NCBI GenBank assembly: GCA_039819065.1
Contig: JBCBSS010000037.1
Span: forward strand, 1 to 53,818
Reading direction: 5' to 3'
Origin: JBCBSS01 sp039819065
GTDB lineage: Bacteria > Bacteroidota > Bacteroidia > Cytophagales > Cyclobacteriaceae
Length of the DNA: 53,818 bases
How positions within the stretch are numbered: the first letter of the stretch is position 1; each line of letters opens with the position of its first letter. Both the position numbers and the translations under genes were made by a program. The notes below the pieces were generated by a model. That model had not been told where the DNA came from and did no database searches. It worked only from the letters and a program-made list of their open reading frames with translations. Positions 1-8,648 of this stretch are shown piece after piece.

Positions 1-73
1 AGAATATGTTGAATATCGCCTTGTGGGAGTCGTTTCTAAAATCGCTTTTCAATGCTATTTCTAATTCCATCAT
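1..73 (-). CDS. MarR-family transcriptional regulator, N-terminal fragment (cut by window edge)
   Basis: Reading the minus strand from the CAT at 71-73 gives an open frame of 24 residues that runs off the left edge without a stop. It begins MMELEIALKSDF and continues RNDSHKAIFNIF. This resembles the N-terminal helix of Bacteroidetes MarR regulators, where a short acidic start is followed by a K.F.N..HKA..N pattern before the winged-helix domain. The DNA-binding domain itself is outside the window, so the family call rests on a short stretch recalled from family knowledge. The start could be either of two adjacent ATGs (71-73 or 68-70). The gene is divergent from purB across 455 bases that contain a perfect palindrome. 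A plus-strand reading of the same bases ends at a stop at 62-64 and is the alternative. Confidence 0.5.
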   Translation of the reverse strand, partial: MMELEIALKSDFRNDSHKAIFNIF

Positions 74-242
74 CTTGTGTTTAGAGATTTTCTAGTATAT
101 CTGAAAATAGTAACAAATCCAGATGAACACTTCTCATATTTTGCTGTAATGTTACATAATTGATATTTTCATGTTGATACATGCTTTACAATTGCCAATG
201 ACTCATTTAATTGGTACTTAATTGTCATTATAGACTTATAAC

Positions 243-259
243 ATGTTAATTTTTAACAT
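243..259. promoter_or_regulatory. Perfect inverted repeat, candidate operator
   Basis: The sequence ATGTTAA-TTT-TTAACAT has 7-base arms that pair perfectly around a 3-base centre. It lies between a probable MarR regulator gene and purB. MarR dimers commonly bind palindromes of about 16-20 bases in such divergent regions. That this is the operator of the neighbouring regulator is inference. Confidence 0.4.
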
Positions 260-497
260 AAGGGTCATATTTTGTCTCACTCTATTTCAAATAAATGGCG
301 TCACAGGTAGTCAATACGCAATAGCACCGAAACCACAACCGACCCAAATAGCAGGCATAACATATAATTAGCCCGATCTTCACGGATCAAGACCTGAAAT
401 AAAATCGAAAAGCGAACATCACCACCTAACCATTCTATATCTGTATAATTCGAAACATATTATATAGGTATAACCTATCAGGCTAGTTCTATTTTTG

Positions 498-505
498 TAA
501 TTTTG
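498..505 (+). promoter_or_regulatory. Candidate -7 promoter element for purB
   Basis: TAATTTTG matches the Bacteroidetes TAnnTTTG -7 consensus, 23 bases before the purB ATG. No good TTTG is seen 19 bases further upstream, so support is partial. Confidence 0.4.
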
Positions 506-528
506 GCGCTTCTCAAAGCACGACTAGA

Positions 529-1872
529 ATGGATTTGAATACACTTACGGCCATATCTCCAGTAGATGGCCGATACAGACGTCAAGTGGCGAATTTGGCA
601 CCCTACTTTTCTGAGTTTGGTCTGATAAAATACAGAGTGCTGGTGGAGGTAGAATATTTCATTGCACTTTGTAAGCTACCACTACCCCAATTGAATGAGG
701 TAGACCAATCGATGTTTGAAGCGTTAAGGTCTATTTACAAAGATTTTAATGAACAAGATGCCTTATCTATTAAGTCAATTGAGAAGACTACCAATCACGA
801 CGTAAAAGCCGTGGAGTACTTCCTAAAAGAGAAGTTTTCAGCACTGGGTATAGGAGAGCAGATAGAATTCATACACTTTGGATTAACATCTCAGGATATT
901 AACAATACCGCCATTCCTCTTTCACTTAAAGAGGCATTAGAAATCGAGCTGCTACCTTTTATTAACCAACTTTGTAATAAGGTGGAAGAATTGGCCTCAC
1001 ATTGGGCCAACGTACCGATGCTAGCTAAAACACACGGGCAACCTGCATCACCTACAAAACTGGATAAAGAGTTGTTGGTGTTTTCAGAAAGGGTGAAAAA
1101 GCAATTGGAGTTATTGTCAGATGTTCCCTACTCAGCTAAGTTTGGCGGGGCGACCGGCAATATGAATGCACATCATGTGGCTTATCCGCAAGAAGATTGG
1201 AAGCAATTCGCAGATACCTTCGTAGGAGATTACCTGGGTCTAACAAGAAGCTATCCCACCACGCAAATTGAGCACTACGACAATTTAGCTGCCCTGTTCG
1301 ATGGCTTGAAGCGTATTAATACTGTGCTTATCGACATGTGTCGTGACATTTGGCAATATATATCAATGAATTACTTCAAGCAAAAAATCAAAGCCAACGA
1401 AGTGGGCTCTTCCGCCATGCCCCATAAAGTAAACCCTATCGACTTTGAGAATGCTGAGGGCAACCTCGGAATTGCTAATGCCACATTAGAACACCTGTCT
1501 GCCAAGCTGCCCATCTCTCGTTTGCAAAGGGACCTTACCGATTCTACCGTGTTGAGAAATATCGGTGTACCTATAGGACATATGTTCATTGCGCTAAAGT
1601 CTATAGAAAAGGGACTCGACAAACTTGAACTTAACCAAAGTGCCATCAATGATGACTTGGAAGAAAACTGGGCTGTTGTCGCGGAAGGCATCCAAACCAT
1701 CTTGAGGAGGGAGGGATTCCCTAAGCCTTATGAGGCTTTAAAAGCATTAACACGTAAGAACGAAAAGATAACCAGTGAGAGCATCAAGGAGTTTGTTGCT
1801 CAATTGGAAGTAGAACAGCATATAAAAGAAGAGTTGTTACAAATCACACCTTTTAATTATACTGGCAACTAA
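529..1872 (+). CDS. purB: Adenylosuccinate lyase
   Basis: This cytosolic enzyme acts twice in purine synthesis: it splits SAICAR to AICAR plus fumarate and adenylosuccinate to AMP plus fumarate. The 447-residue product opens with the SPVDGRY motif of the E. coli-like PurB subgroup (E. coli PurB is 456 residues). The active-site histidine segment AKTHGQPASPT lies near residue 165. The fumarase/aspartase superfamily signature GSSAMPHKVNP lies near residues 291-301 and contains the mobile catalytic serine loop. The start is the ATG at 529, just after a -7-like element. Only 17 bases separate its stop from the following SDR gene, suggesting cotranscription. Nothing is missing or truncated. Confidence 0.96.
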   Translation: MDLNTLTAISPVDGRYRRQVANLAPYFSEFGLIKYRVLVEVEYFIALCKLPLPQLNEVDQSMFEALRSIYKDFNEQDALSIKSIEKTTNHDVKAVEYFLKEKFSALGIGEQIEFIHFGLTSQDINNTAIPLSLKEALEIELLPFINQLCNKVEELASHWANVPMLAKTHGQPASPTKLDKELLVFSERVKKQLELLSDVPYSAKFGGATGNMNAHHVAYPQEDWKQFADTFVGDYLGLTRSYPTTQIEHYDNLAALFDGLKRINTVLIDMCRDIWQYISMNYFKQKIKANEVGSSAMPHKVNPIDFENAEGNLGIANATLEHLSAKLPISRLQRDLTDSTVLRNIGVPIGHMFIALKSIEKGLDKLELNQSAINDDLEENWAVVAEGIQTILRREGFPKPYEALKALTRKNEKITSESIKEFVAQLEVEQHIKEELLQITPFNYTGN

Positions 1873-1889
1873 ACTGCTAGAAATTAATC

Positions 1890-2648
1890 ATGCACATTGA
1901 TCTATCAGGCAAGAGTATTCTGGTTACTGGCGCGAGCAGAGGCATAGGTGCGGCGATAGCCAGAGGAATGGCCCATGCCGGTGGACGTGTAGCCATACAC
2001 TTTAATAATAGTGTATCGGTGGCTGAGTCTTTGGCTAAAGAAATCGGAAACAGTTCTCAGGCATTTAAGGCAAACCTGGCCGACAGCACCGAAACTACCC
2101 TATTATTCCAACAGGTCAAGGAAGCCTTTGGCCAGATCGATGTTTTAGTTAACAACGCAGGCATTGCCATCTCTTCTCCGGTCAAAAGTGCCGAGCAGAC
2201 ATGGCTTGAGGATTGGAATAAAACGATTGATGTGAATTTGTCTGCTTCTGCTCTGCTTTGCAAACTGGCCATCGGCCACTTTCAGGAAGGTCAAGGAGGA
2301 ACAATTATCAATATCAGTTCCAGAGCCGCTTTCAGAGGCGACACGGAGGATTACCTTGCCTACGCTGCTTCAAAAGGTGGTATGGTGGCACTTACCCGTT
2401 CTATTGCCAGGGCATTTGGCAAAGATGGCATCCTGGCCTACAACGTAGCGCCCGGTTTTACCAGGACAGCCATGGCCCAGGATTTTATCGATCAATATGG
2501 TGAGGACTACGCAGTGAATGACATTGCACTCCAGCAATTGACAGAGCCTTCAGATATTGCTCCAACTGTCGTTTTTCTAGCCAGTGGGTTGGCCAAACAT
2601 GCTACAGGGGCTACTATCGATATCAATGCGGGAAGCTATGTGCATTGA
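1890..2648 (+). CDS. SDR-family NAD(P)-dependent oxidoreductase (FabG-like)
   Basis: A 252-residue classical short-chain dehydrogenase/reductase. The N-terminal TGASRGIG dinucleotide-binding motif is at about residues 13-20, NNAGIA at about 87-92, and the catalytic Ser (NISSRAA) and Tyr-x-x-x-Lys (YAASK, Tyr near 158) are intact. The end, ATGATIDINAGSYVH, is the usual C-terminal pattern of the 3-oxoacyl-ACP reductase-like group. The substrate cannot be read from sequence. The family includes ketoacyl reductases and sugar or alcohol dehydrogenases, so a fatty-acid role should not be assumed. It follows purB by 17 bases and is probably in the same transcript, with no evident pathway link. Confidence 0.85.
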   Translation: MHIDLSGKSILVTGASRGIGAAIARGMAHAGGRVAIHFNNSVSVAESLAKEIGNSSQAFKANLADSTETTLLFQQVKEAFGQIDVLVNNAGIAISSPVKSAEQTWLEDWNKTIDVNLSASALLCKLAIGHFQEGQGGTIINISSRAAFRGDTEDYLAYAASKGGMVALTRSIARAFGKDGILAYNVAPGFTRTAMAQDFIDQYGEDYAVNDIALQQLTEPSDIAPTVVFLASGLAKHATGATIDINAGSYVH

Positions 2649-2810
2649 TCACATTTATATCTTGACATCACTTTTTTTATTCAAGTAGTATCTTGAATTA
2701 GAACTATTTAGAAGCTAGTATTCTTGATAATAGTATGTAATTTTAAGGTCAAGTCAGAACCTAACTTATTATTTAAACATTCACTTCTACAATTCCAGAG
2801 GCGTTTTAGT

Positions 2811-4982
2811 GTGCGGCAGTCATTGATCAATTTTAAGTGCTTACTTGTTGCTGGTTTGTGTGTCATTGCCAGTTTAAGCCATAGTTTCTCAAAAAGTCCT
2901 GAAAACAATTTCTATGTTTTCGAAAAGCAAGGTAAAAAAGGGCTCAAAAACCAGACAGGTGAAGTCGTTATTCCTCCAAAATACGACGCTATTGGTTGGT
3001 CAGACCGCAGTTTTTCTGTCATTAATAATATAACCGGATATAGAACAGGTAATGTGTGGGGCCTCATAGATACGGAAAATAAAATCATTGTTTCGGCAAA
3101 ATACTCACATCTTAAACCGGCGGTTGATCGCATTCTAAGTGCTTCAAAGAAAGGCAGCATAACCAGTAAAGACTTCACCGGATTGATATCAATTGAGGGG
3201 AAATCCATATTACCCTTCAAATATGAAGATGTTATAGTCGCTACAGATCGGGTAATAGCCGTAACCAAAAGTAAAAATCAATACCTGTATGGCCTGGTTG
3301 ACTTCTCGGACCGTATCAAAATCCCTTTTATACATCAGAGTATCAAAGCGCTGGGAACAGATCGATTTGCGGTAGAAAACACTGAAGGTAAAATCGCTTT
3401 GTATGCTAGTGACGGGGCACAGATTTTCCCTTTCCAATTGGACAGCATTTCACCTTTTGAAAAAAGCTACGCCAAAGTGTTTCAAAACCATGCCATCGGA
3501 CTAATTGATATACAGGGACAAATAGTAAGCGCCCCTAAATTCAAAGATATCCGCATAAACGAAGATGGGTCTTATAAAGTGCTTCATTTCGATGAATGGA
3601 GCTTCGTTGATGACAATGGTAAAGTGAAAACACAGTTTTCTTATGATTCAGTGGCTACAACCACTCGAGGCCTTTTACAAGTTTATGCAAATGGTAAAAC
3701 CTGGATAATCTCAGAAGCGGATTCTGCTTTAACACCTCAGCACTTTGAATACCTTGGTGCTAGTATCGGAGACAAAGCCATGTTCATGGATAATGGGAAA
3801 TATGGCCTCATTAATCTGAAAACTAACGCCAACGTGCTGCCTGCCAGGTTTGATTCGCTATTCTTCGATGGTACATTCGTGTACGCAAAAGAAAGAAGTA
3901 ATAACAAACCCGGTTGGTCCATTTACGATACGTTTGGCATCCGAAAAACCAAGTTCTACTACGAAGAGATCAAGCCATTTTCCCAAAGGTTATTTACCGT
4001 CAAGAAAAGAGGACACTGGGGCTTTGCGGACCGAGTCGGGAATGAGCTCATACACTGTGTATATGATTCTGTTTCCAATGTTAAGTCGGGAATGGTCATC
4101 GTCAAATTTCATAATGAATATGGCATCATCGATCTGAACGGTGAGTGGGTCGTATTACCACAAGGAAACCGTCTAACCATAATCAATGAAAACATTTATC
4201 TGGAAAGTAACGAGCAGGAAACGTTGGTAAAAAGCTTCAGTGGCGATCTGATCTACTTCACATCTAACCCACTAGAGATTCATGCTGGCTATTTTATAGA
4301 ACGCCTGGAAGATGGTCGTGTTTGGAGGGTTGATTTTTCGGGCACCATTGCATATGATCTGAGAGCCTCCAAAAGTACTAAAAAGGGTTTTGAAGAGATA
4401 TACCCGCCGTCCGAAGGGTTTTATGGCGTGAAAATAGACGGCAAATATGGCTTCATTGATGCCAATAGCAAATTAAGAATCGCCAACCGTTATGATGGTA
4501 TAGGTCAGTTCAGTGAAGGATTAGTATCGATTAAACTATTGGGCAAATGGGGCTTTATCGATAAGCAAGAAAAGCTCATTATCCAGCCCAATTACGACTC
4601 GGTTACACCATTTATGCATGGTATATCCCAGGTGACGAAAGGTGGTTTAGCGGGTATGATTGACAAAAAAGGTAAAGCCATCATATCCTTGAACTATGAT
4701 TACATCAGACCTATTGATAATGACAGGTTTATTTTGGTTCGTGATCAAAAACTTGGCCTGGCTGATGATATGGGTAAGGTGTTGATCAACACAAAATATG
4801 ACAAACTCGAAGATCTCGGCAATGGTTACGTCATTATTCAGCGTAAGGGTAAATACGGCCTACTTAATATAAATGGTGTCAATAACATACCCACTTCTTT
4901 TGCCTACATGTCCTACAATCCAGACACGGGATTATATTTGGTAAAGAAACAAAGCAACTGGCAAACACTCTCTTTGCAGTAA
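2811..4982 (+). CDS. WG-repeat-containing exported protein
   Basis: A protein of about 720 residues made almost entirely of WG repeats (PF14903-type). Units of about 45-50 residues carry cores such as GKYGFIDANSK, GKWGFIDKQEK and GHWGFADRVGN, each followed by a beta-strand segment ending in YD. An N-terminal signal peptide (hydrophobic LLVAGLCVIASL, cleavage near SFS-KS) indicates export to the periplasm or surface. The frame is open from a TTG at 2724, but the charged and hydrophobic signal order fits a GTG at 2811 or a TTG at 2823 better. I chose 2811, and the start is uncertain. WG repeats probably form beta structures for protein contacts. The molecular role is unknown. Confidence 0.8.
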   Translation: MRQSLINFKCLLVAGLCVIASLSHSFSKSPENNFYVFEKQGKKGLKNQTGEVVIPPKYDAIGWSDRSFSVINNITGYRTGNVWGLIDTENKIIVSAKYSHLKPAVDRILSASKKGSITSKDFTGLISIEGKSILPFKYEDVIVATDRVIAVTKSKNQYLYGLVDFSDRIKIPFIHQSIKALGTDRFAVENTEGKIALYASDGAQIFPFQLDSISPFEKSYAKVFQNHAIGLIDIQGQIVSAPKFKDIRINEDGSYKVLHFDEWSFVDDNGKVKTQFSYDSVATTTRGLLQVYANGKTWIISEADSALTPQHFEYLGASIGDKAMFMDNGKYGLINLKTNANVLPARFDSLFFDGTFVYAKERSNNKPGWSIYDTFGIRKTKFYYEEIKPFSQRLFTVKKRGHWGFADRVGNELIHCVYDSVSNVKSGMVIVKFHNEYGIIDLNGEWVVLPQGNRLTIINENIYLESNEQETLVKSFSGDLIYFTSNPLEIHAGYFIERLEDGRVWRVDFSGTIAYDLRASKSTKKGFEEIYPPSEGFYGVKIDGKYGFIDANSKLRIANRYDGIGQFSEGLVSIKLLGKWGFIDKQEKLIIQPNYDSVTPFMHGISQVTKGGLAGMIDKKGKAIISLNYDYIRPIDNDRFILVRDQKLGLADDMGKVLINTKYDKLEDLGNGYVIIQRKGKYGLLNINGVNNIPTSFAYMSYNPDTGLYLVKKQSNWQTLSLQ

Positions 4983-5146
4983 TCTAAGCCTACATCTTCA
5001 ATCAATTGGAACCGAAGGCTTTGAACCAGTACTCAAGTCATTAGATCTGAATATACATTAGGCCCAGCAATGAAGTCATAAGGTATAAATAAAGAGATCT
5101 ATGAATATAATAAATGTACTAATGCATATTACATGTTAAAAAGAAA

Positions 5147-5173
5147 GAGGGACACAACTAAGTTGTGCCCCTC
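5147..5173. repeat. Long imperfect hairpin downstream of the WG-repeat gene
   Basis: The arms GAGGGACACAAC and GTTGTGCCCCTC pair at 11 of 12 positions around a 3-base loop. There is only a weak T tract afterwards, so it may be a poor terminator or an RNA-stabilising end 165 bases after the stop codon. Confidence 0.5.
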
Positions 5174-5430
5174 ATTTCAACATCGCGTATGTAAAAAGGG
5201 ATTCTTGAATCTGTTTTGTTCTAGTTCTGATTTAATGATGCAAGGGCATCACACATTCCATAAAACTTTTTGAAAAAAAATTTACTAAGCTAATTGAAGC
5301 AAAATGTGTGCCTGAAGAAAATAGCCAAACTAACTTGTTTCTGCAGGCCTTCTGGGGGTCAGATCTTACGGTAATTAAAGTGTCGTTTTTACCAATGATG
5401 CTCTAACAAGCGGGATGTCATCAATAAAAA

Positions 5431-5461
5431 AGCCCATTGGCTATGTATCTACCAATGGGCT
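5431..5461 (-). terminator. Rho-independent terminator for nfeD-floA
   Basis: AGCCCATTGG and CCAATGGGCT form a perfect 10-base stem with an 11-base loop. On the minus strand it is followed by a T run (plus-strand AATAAAAA before the stem), and on the plus strand by TTTTTAT, so it can work in both directions. It sits 34 bases past the floA stop. Confidence 0.85.
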
Positions 5462-5494
5462 TTTTATGAAAAGTATACCTTTCTACCTCACCTT

Positions 5495-6484
5495 CTATTT
5501 CGAAGTCGTAGAGCCAGATGATCCACCAGGTTTAGATATGGAATCTCTCATATCTGTATCAGCCTGAATATTTTGCATTTTATAGTAGTCCATGATACCT
5601 AGGTTTCCTGAACGGAAAGCCTCTGCCATAGCCTTGGGTACCTCAGCTTCGGCTTCTATCACTTTCGCACGAGCATCCTGAGCTTTGGCAATCATCTCTT
5701 GCTCCAAGGCTACCGCCATGGCGCGTCTTTCCTCAGCCTTTGCTTCTGCCACCTTTAAGTCAGCAGAGGCCTGATCGGTTTGAAGTTTAGCACCAATGTT
5801 AGTCCCTACATCGACATCCGCAATATCAATAGACAGGATTTGGAAAGCAGTTCCCGCGTCTAGCCCTCTACCTAAAACTACCTTAGAGATCTTATCAGGA
5901 TTTTCAAGTACTTCTTTATGCGTATTAGCAGAACCAATTGAAGTTACTATACCCTCTCCTACTCTAGCCAGAATGGTTTCTTCTCCAGCACCACCAACTA
6001 ATTGTTGAATATTCGCACGTACTGTTACTCGCGCTATGGCTATTAGCTGAATACCGTCTTCCGCCACAGCAGCTACTTTAGGGGTAGTAATTACTTTAGG
6101 GTTCACAGAAATCTGAACCGCTTCGAAAACGTCTCTACCAGCAAGGTCGATTGCCGTTGCTTGCTTAAAACCCAACTCGATATTCGCCTTTTCAGCGGAT
6201 ATGAGCGCCTTAATTACGTTTGGAACATTACCTCCGGCCAAATAGTGTGTTTCTAAGTCAACAGTGGTCACTTCCAACCCAGCCTTAGTGGCTGTGATCA
6301 TAGCATCGACCACGATACGCGGGGGCACTTTCCTAATTCGCATGAACACAAGTTCTACAAGACCAACTTGCACGCCAGAGAACCTGGCGGTAATCCAGAG
6401 GTTTACCGGTACAAAGTACAGGAACATGAAGAACAGAATGATTACAGCAAAAATGACTACAATCGTGAGAATTTCTGGTGGCAT
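5495..6484 (-). CDS. floA: Flotillin-like protein FloA
   Basis: A 329-residue match in length and layout to the YqfA/FloA family (about 331 residues in Bacillus). The first 30 residues form a membrane-inserted hydrophobic hairpin. A Band-7/PHB-like domain follows. The C-terminal third is an Ala/Glu/Lys-rich helical segment (for example KVAEAKAEERRAMAVALEQE, near residues 235-255) typical of flotillin oligomerisation. FloA scaffolds functional membrane microdomains and affects membrane fluidity and protein complexes in Bacillus. That role is known from the family, not shown here. It follows nfeD by 10 bases on the same strand, the classic flotillin/NfeD pairing, and ends before a strong terminator. 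Confidence 0.93.
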   Translation of the reverse strand: MPPEILTIVVIFAVIILFFMFLYFVPVNLWITARFSGVQVGLVELVFMRIRKVPPRIVVDAMITATKAGLEVTTVDLETHYLAGGNVPNVIKALISAEKANIELGFKQATAIDLAGRDVFEAVQISVNPKVITTPKVAAVAEDGIQLIAIARVTVRANIQQLVGGAGEETILARVGEGIVTSIGSANTHKEVLENPDKISKVVLGRGLDAGTAFQILSIDIADVDVGTNIGAKLQTDQASADLKVAEAKAEERRAMAVALEQEMIAKAQDARAKVIEAEAEVPKAMAEAFRSGNLGIMDYYKMQNIQADTDMRDSISKPGGSSGSTTSK

Positions 6485-6494
6485 AGGTTAAGGG

Positions 6495-6959
6495 TTAGTT
6501 AGGTTCTACAAAGATATTATTGATGTCTATTTTTATGATTTTTATTTGGCTTTCAGCCTCAATATAATCTCCAAGGCTACTCACTTCGTATTCAACTCCG
6601 TCAAATTCTGCCTTGCCTATTGGCCTGAGTGCTGAAAGAGCTTGTCCTTCATCACCTACTTTAAGGTTGTCGCGCCGCCCTTCATTAAATTTACCTTCCA
6701 TTTTGGTCTTAAGCGAAAAACGCTCCCATGCATTCGACTTAAAACCATAATAAAGGCATATGGCAAATACGAATAGTGTGCCGCCCATCACGTACACACC
6801 GGTAGCAGATCCATAGTAGTCAAATGTAAAGTAAACGCCGAGTGCAGCAAGTATAAAACCAAGAATACCAACGAAGGTTGTGCCCGGAACGAAAATGATC
6901 TCTACTACAATAAGTAACAGACCTATAATAATAAGCGCCGCAACAGTGATCCATTCCAT
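6495..6959 (-). CDS. NfeD family membrane protein
   Basis: A 154-residue protein with about three N-terminal membrane segments (near residues 5-25, 28-47 and 52-73) and a soluble C-terminal region (about 90-154) with the beta-rich character of the NfeD OB-fold. It lacks the serine-protease domain of long NfeD proteins, so it is the short form. NfeD proteins are thought to partner with flotillins or stomatins. Here floA begins 10 bases downstream, which supports a shared function in membrane microdomain organisation. The start is the ATG at 6957-6959, just downstream of a terminator-like structure after proS, so the pair may have its own promoter. Confidence 0.85.
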   Translation of the reverse strand: MEWITVAALIIIGLLLIVVEIIFVPGTTFVGILGFILAALGVYFTFDYYGSATGVYVMGGTLFVFAICLYYGFKSNAWERFSLKTKMEGKFNEGRRDNLKVGDEGQALSALRPIGKAEFDGVEYEVSSLGDYIEAESQIKIIKIDINNIFVEPN

Positions 6960-6983
6960 AGGTACAGGTTAAGCAGATTTAAT

Positions 6984-7013
6984 CAAAACTACAATTTTTT
7001 TGAGTTTTGTAGT
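6984..7013 (-). terminator. Probable terminator of proS
   Basis: On the minus strand ACTACAA and TTGTAGT pair perfectly around a 12-base A-rich loop and are followed by TTTGATT. It lies 16 bases past the proS stop and before nfeD, separating the two transcripts. Confidence 0.6.
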
Positions 7014-7028
7014 CGTCTCTTTAGCAAA

Positions 7029-8504
7029 TTAGTAAGCCCTCGCAAATACGACACGTTGTTTAGACGGTTTGCCTGAATAAATACAAACACCCTCCTCTTG
7101 CTCGTTGTCTAAAGGTATGCATCGAATGGTCGCTTTTGTTTCTTCCTTGATGCGATCTTCGGTTTCATTTGTGCCATCCCAATGTGCTAACACGAAGCCT
7201 CCTTTTCCATCCAATACTTCTTTGAATTGCTCATAGGAATCTACTTTGGTCATTTTTTCTTCCCTGAACTTTTTAGCTCTTTCGTAGAGGTTGGTTTGTA
7301 TTTCTTCCAGTAATTGAGGGACTAGTGTATCCAACGCATCAAGGTTAACCGTTTGCTTCTCTTTGGTATCTCTTCGCGCCACTTCTACTGTACCATTCTC
7401 CAAATCCCTAGGGCCTATAGCGATTCTAATAGGAACGCCTTTGAGCTCATATTCGGCGAACTTCCAGCCTGGCTTGTGAGTATCCCGGTTATCAAACTTT
7501 ACTGAAAAGCCCTGAGCTGATAACGATTTCTTGATGGCTTCAGCCTTATCAGAAATCGCTTCAAATTCCTCTGGCTTCTTGAAAATAGGGACAATAACAA
7601 CGTGAATTGGTGCCAGTTTAGGAGGCAATACAAGTCCGTCATCATCGGAATGGGTCATGATCAATGCACCCATTAATCGTGTACTCACACCCCATGACGT
7701 ACCCCAAACCAAGTCTAATTTTCCTTCTTTGTTGGAGAATTTGACATCAAAAGCTTTGGCAAAATTCTGTCCAAGAAAGTGAGAAGTACCAGCTTGCAAA
7801 GCTTTGCCATCCTGCATCAATGCTTCTATACAATAGGTATCAACAGCCCCAGCAAACCTTTCATTCTCTGTTTTAACGCCCTTAATAACAGGTACGGCCA
7901 TAAAATTTTCAACAAAGTCTGCGTAAACATCCAGCATTTGTCTTGTCTCGGCTACAGCTTCGTTTTTGGTAGCGTGGGCGGTATGCCCCTCTTGCCAAAG
8001 GAACTCTGCCGTACGCAAGAACATTCTAGTCCTCATCTCCCACCGCACGATGTTAGCCCATTGGTTTACCAGAATAGGTAAATCACGATAAGATTGTACC
8101 CAATTACGGTATGTGCTCCAAATGACGGTTTCGGAAGTAGGTCTTACTATCAATTCCTCTTCAAGCTTAGCTTCTGGATCTACCACTACCCCTTTGCCAT
8201 CTGCATCATTTTTCAGTCTATAATGTGTTACAACAGCACACTCTTTAGCAAAACCTTCAACGTGGTCTGCCTCTTTGCTCAAATAAGATTTCGGTATGAA
8301 CAACGGGAAATAGGCATTGGTATGCCCGGTATCTTTAAACATTTTATCTAGTGCTGCTTGCATCTTCTCCCAGATGGAAAAACCATAAGGTTTGATGACC
8401 ATACAGCCTCTGACAGCCGAATGCTCAGCTAAATCGGCTTTTCTCACTAATTCGTTGTACCATTCGGAGTAATCTTCCTCTCTGGTAGGTATAGCCTTTC
8501 CCAT
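7029..8504 (-). CDS. proS: Prolyl-tRNA synthetase, eukaryote/archaeal-type (ProS type 3)
   Basis: A 491-residue class II aminoacyl-tRNA synthetase that charges tRNA-Pro in the cytosol. Motif 2 is visible in RWEMRTRMFLRTAEFLWQEG and motif 3 in GTSWGVSTRLMGALIMTHSD. There is no bacterial-type editing insertion between motifs 2 and 3. An anticodon-binding domain follows at about residues 300-400. The C-terminal extension ends in a tyrosine (VVFARAY), a feature of the archaeal/eukaryote-like group found in Bacteroidetes. The gene has its own -7 element upstream and a terminator downstream. Confidence 0.96.
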   Translation of the reverse strand: MGKAIPTREEDYSEWYNELVRKADLAEHSAVRGCMVIKPYGFSIWEKMQAALDKMFKDTGHTNAYFPLFIPKSYLSKEADHVEGFAKECAVVTHYRLKNDADGKGVVVDPEAKLEEELIVRPTSETVIWSTYRNWVQSYRDLPILVNQWANIVRWEMRTRMFLRTAEFLWQEGHTAHATKNEAVAETRQMLDVYADFVENFMAVPVIKGVKTENERFAGAVDTYCIEALMQDGKALQAGTSHFLGQNFAKAFDVKFSNKEGKLDLVWGTSWGVSTRLMGALIMTHSDDDGLVLPPKLAPIHVVIVPIFKKPEEFEAISDKAEAIKKSLSAQGFSVKFDNRDTHKPGWKFAEYELKGVPIRIAIGPRDLENGTVEVARRDTKEKQTVNLDALDTLVPQLLEEIQTNLYERAKKFREEKMTKVDSYEQFKEVLDGKGGFVLAHWDGTNETEDRIKEETKATIRCIPLDNEQEEGVCIYSGKPSKQRVVFARAY

Positions 8505-8558
8505 TGTTGTTTTTTGGTATAAATTTTGCTTATTAAAAGTTAGACAATTGAGACTGGC

Positions 8559-8566
8559 AAATATAA
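8559..8566 (-). promoter_or_regulatory. -7 promoter element for proS
   Basis: On the minus strand TATATTTG is an exact TAnnTTTG match, 55 bases upstream of the proS start. A clear TTTG at -33 is not seen. Confidence 0.45.
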
Positions 8567-8619
8567 GTTTTTGGCAGGATTAGTGATCGTAAATCATTGA
8601 ATTGTCGTTTAATAAAGTG

Positions 8620-8627
8620 TATTTTTA
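8620..8627 (+). promoter_or_regulatory. Candidate -7 element for the Trp/Gly/Arg/Ser-rich protein gene
   Basis: TATTTTTA is a near match to TAnnTTTG, with TTG at 8597-8599 20 bases before it. It lies 21 bases upstream of the ATG at 8649. Confidence 0.35.
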
Positions 8628-8648
8628 ACGAAATTAAACCCTACCATC

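Larger units (their letters stand above)
74..528. other. Intergenic region between divergent regulator and purB
   Basis: No open frame of plausible coding content is seen on either strand. The region is AT-rich and carries a perfect 17-base palindrome (243-259) and a Bacteroidetes-type -7 element close to purB (498-505). I found no tRNA or other structured RNA. Confidence 0.6.
4983..5494. other. Intergenic region with two hairpins, no gene seen
   Basis: This 512-base stretch separates the WG-repeat gene from the convergent floA gene. It holds an imperfect hairpin (5147-5173) and a strong terminator-type hairpin (5431-5461), listed separately. The middle part (5221-5420) shows short hairpins such as GATGC/GGCATC but no open frame or recognisable RNA. 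Confidence 0.6.

Noticed and set aside
2..64. Plus-strand open tail ending at a stop at 62-64 that could be the end of an upstream gene
   Set aside because: The minus-strand reading of the same codons starts with ATG and resembles a MarR N-terminus, which is a better explanation. A 20-residue tail alone cannot be assigned.
2679..2698. ATTCAAG/CTTGAAT inverted repeat after the SDR gene considered as a terminator
   Set aside because: The T run precedes rather than follows the stem, and no T tract follows on either strand.
2724..2810. TTG start for the WG-repeat protein 29 codons before the chosen one
   Set aside because: The extra residues precede the signal peptide and do not look like part of an exported protein.
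5221..5420. Possible small RNA in the gap after the WG-repeat gene
   Set aside because: Only short unconnected dyads are present; no promoter-terminator pair or known RNA fold could be recognised.
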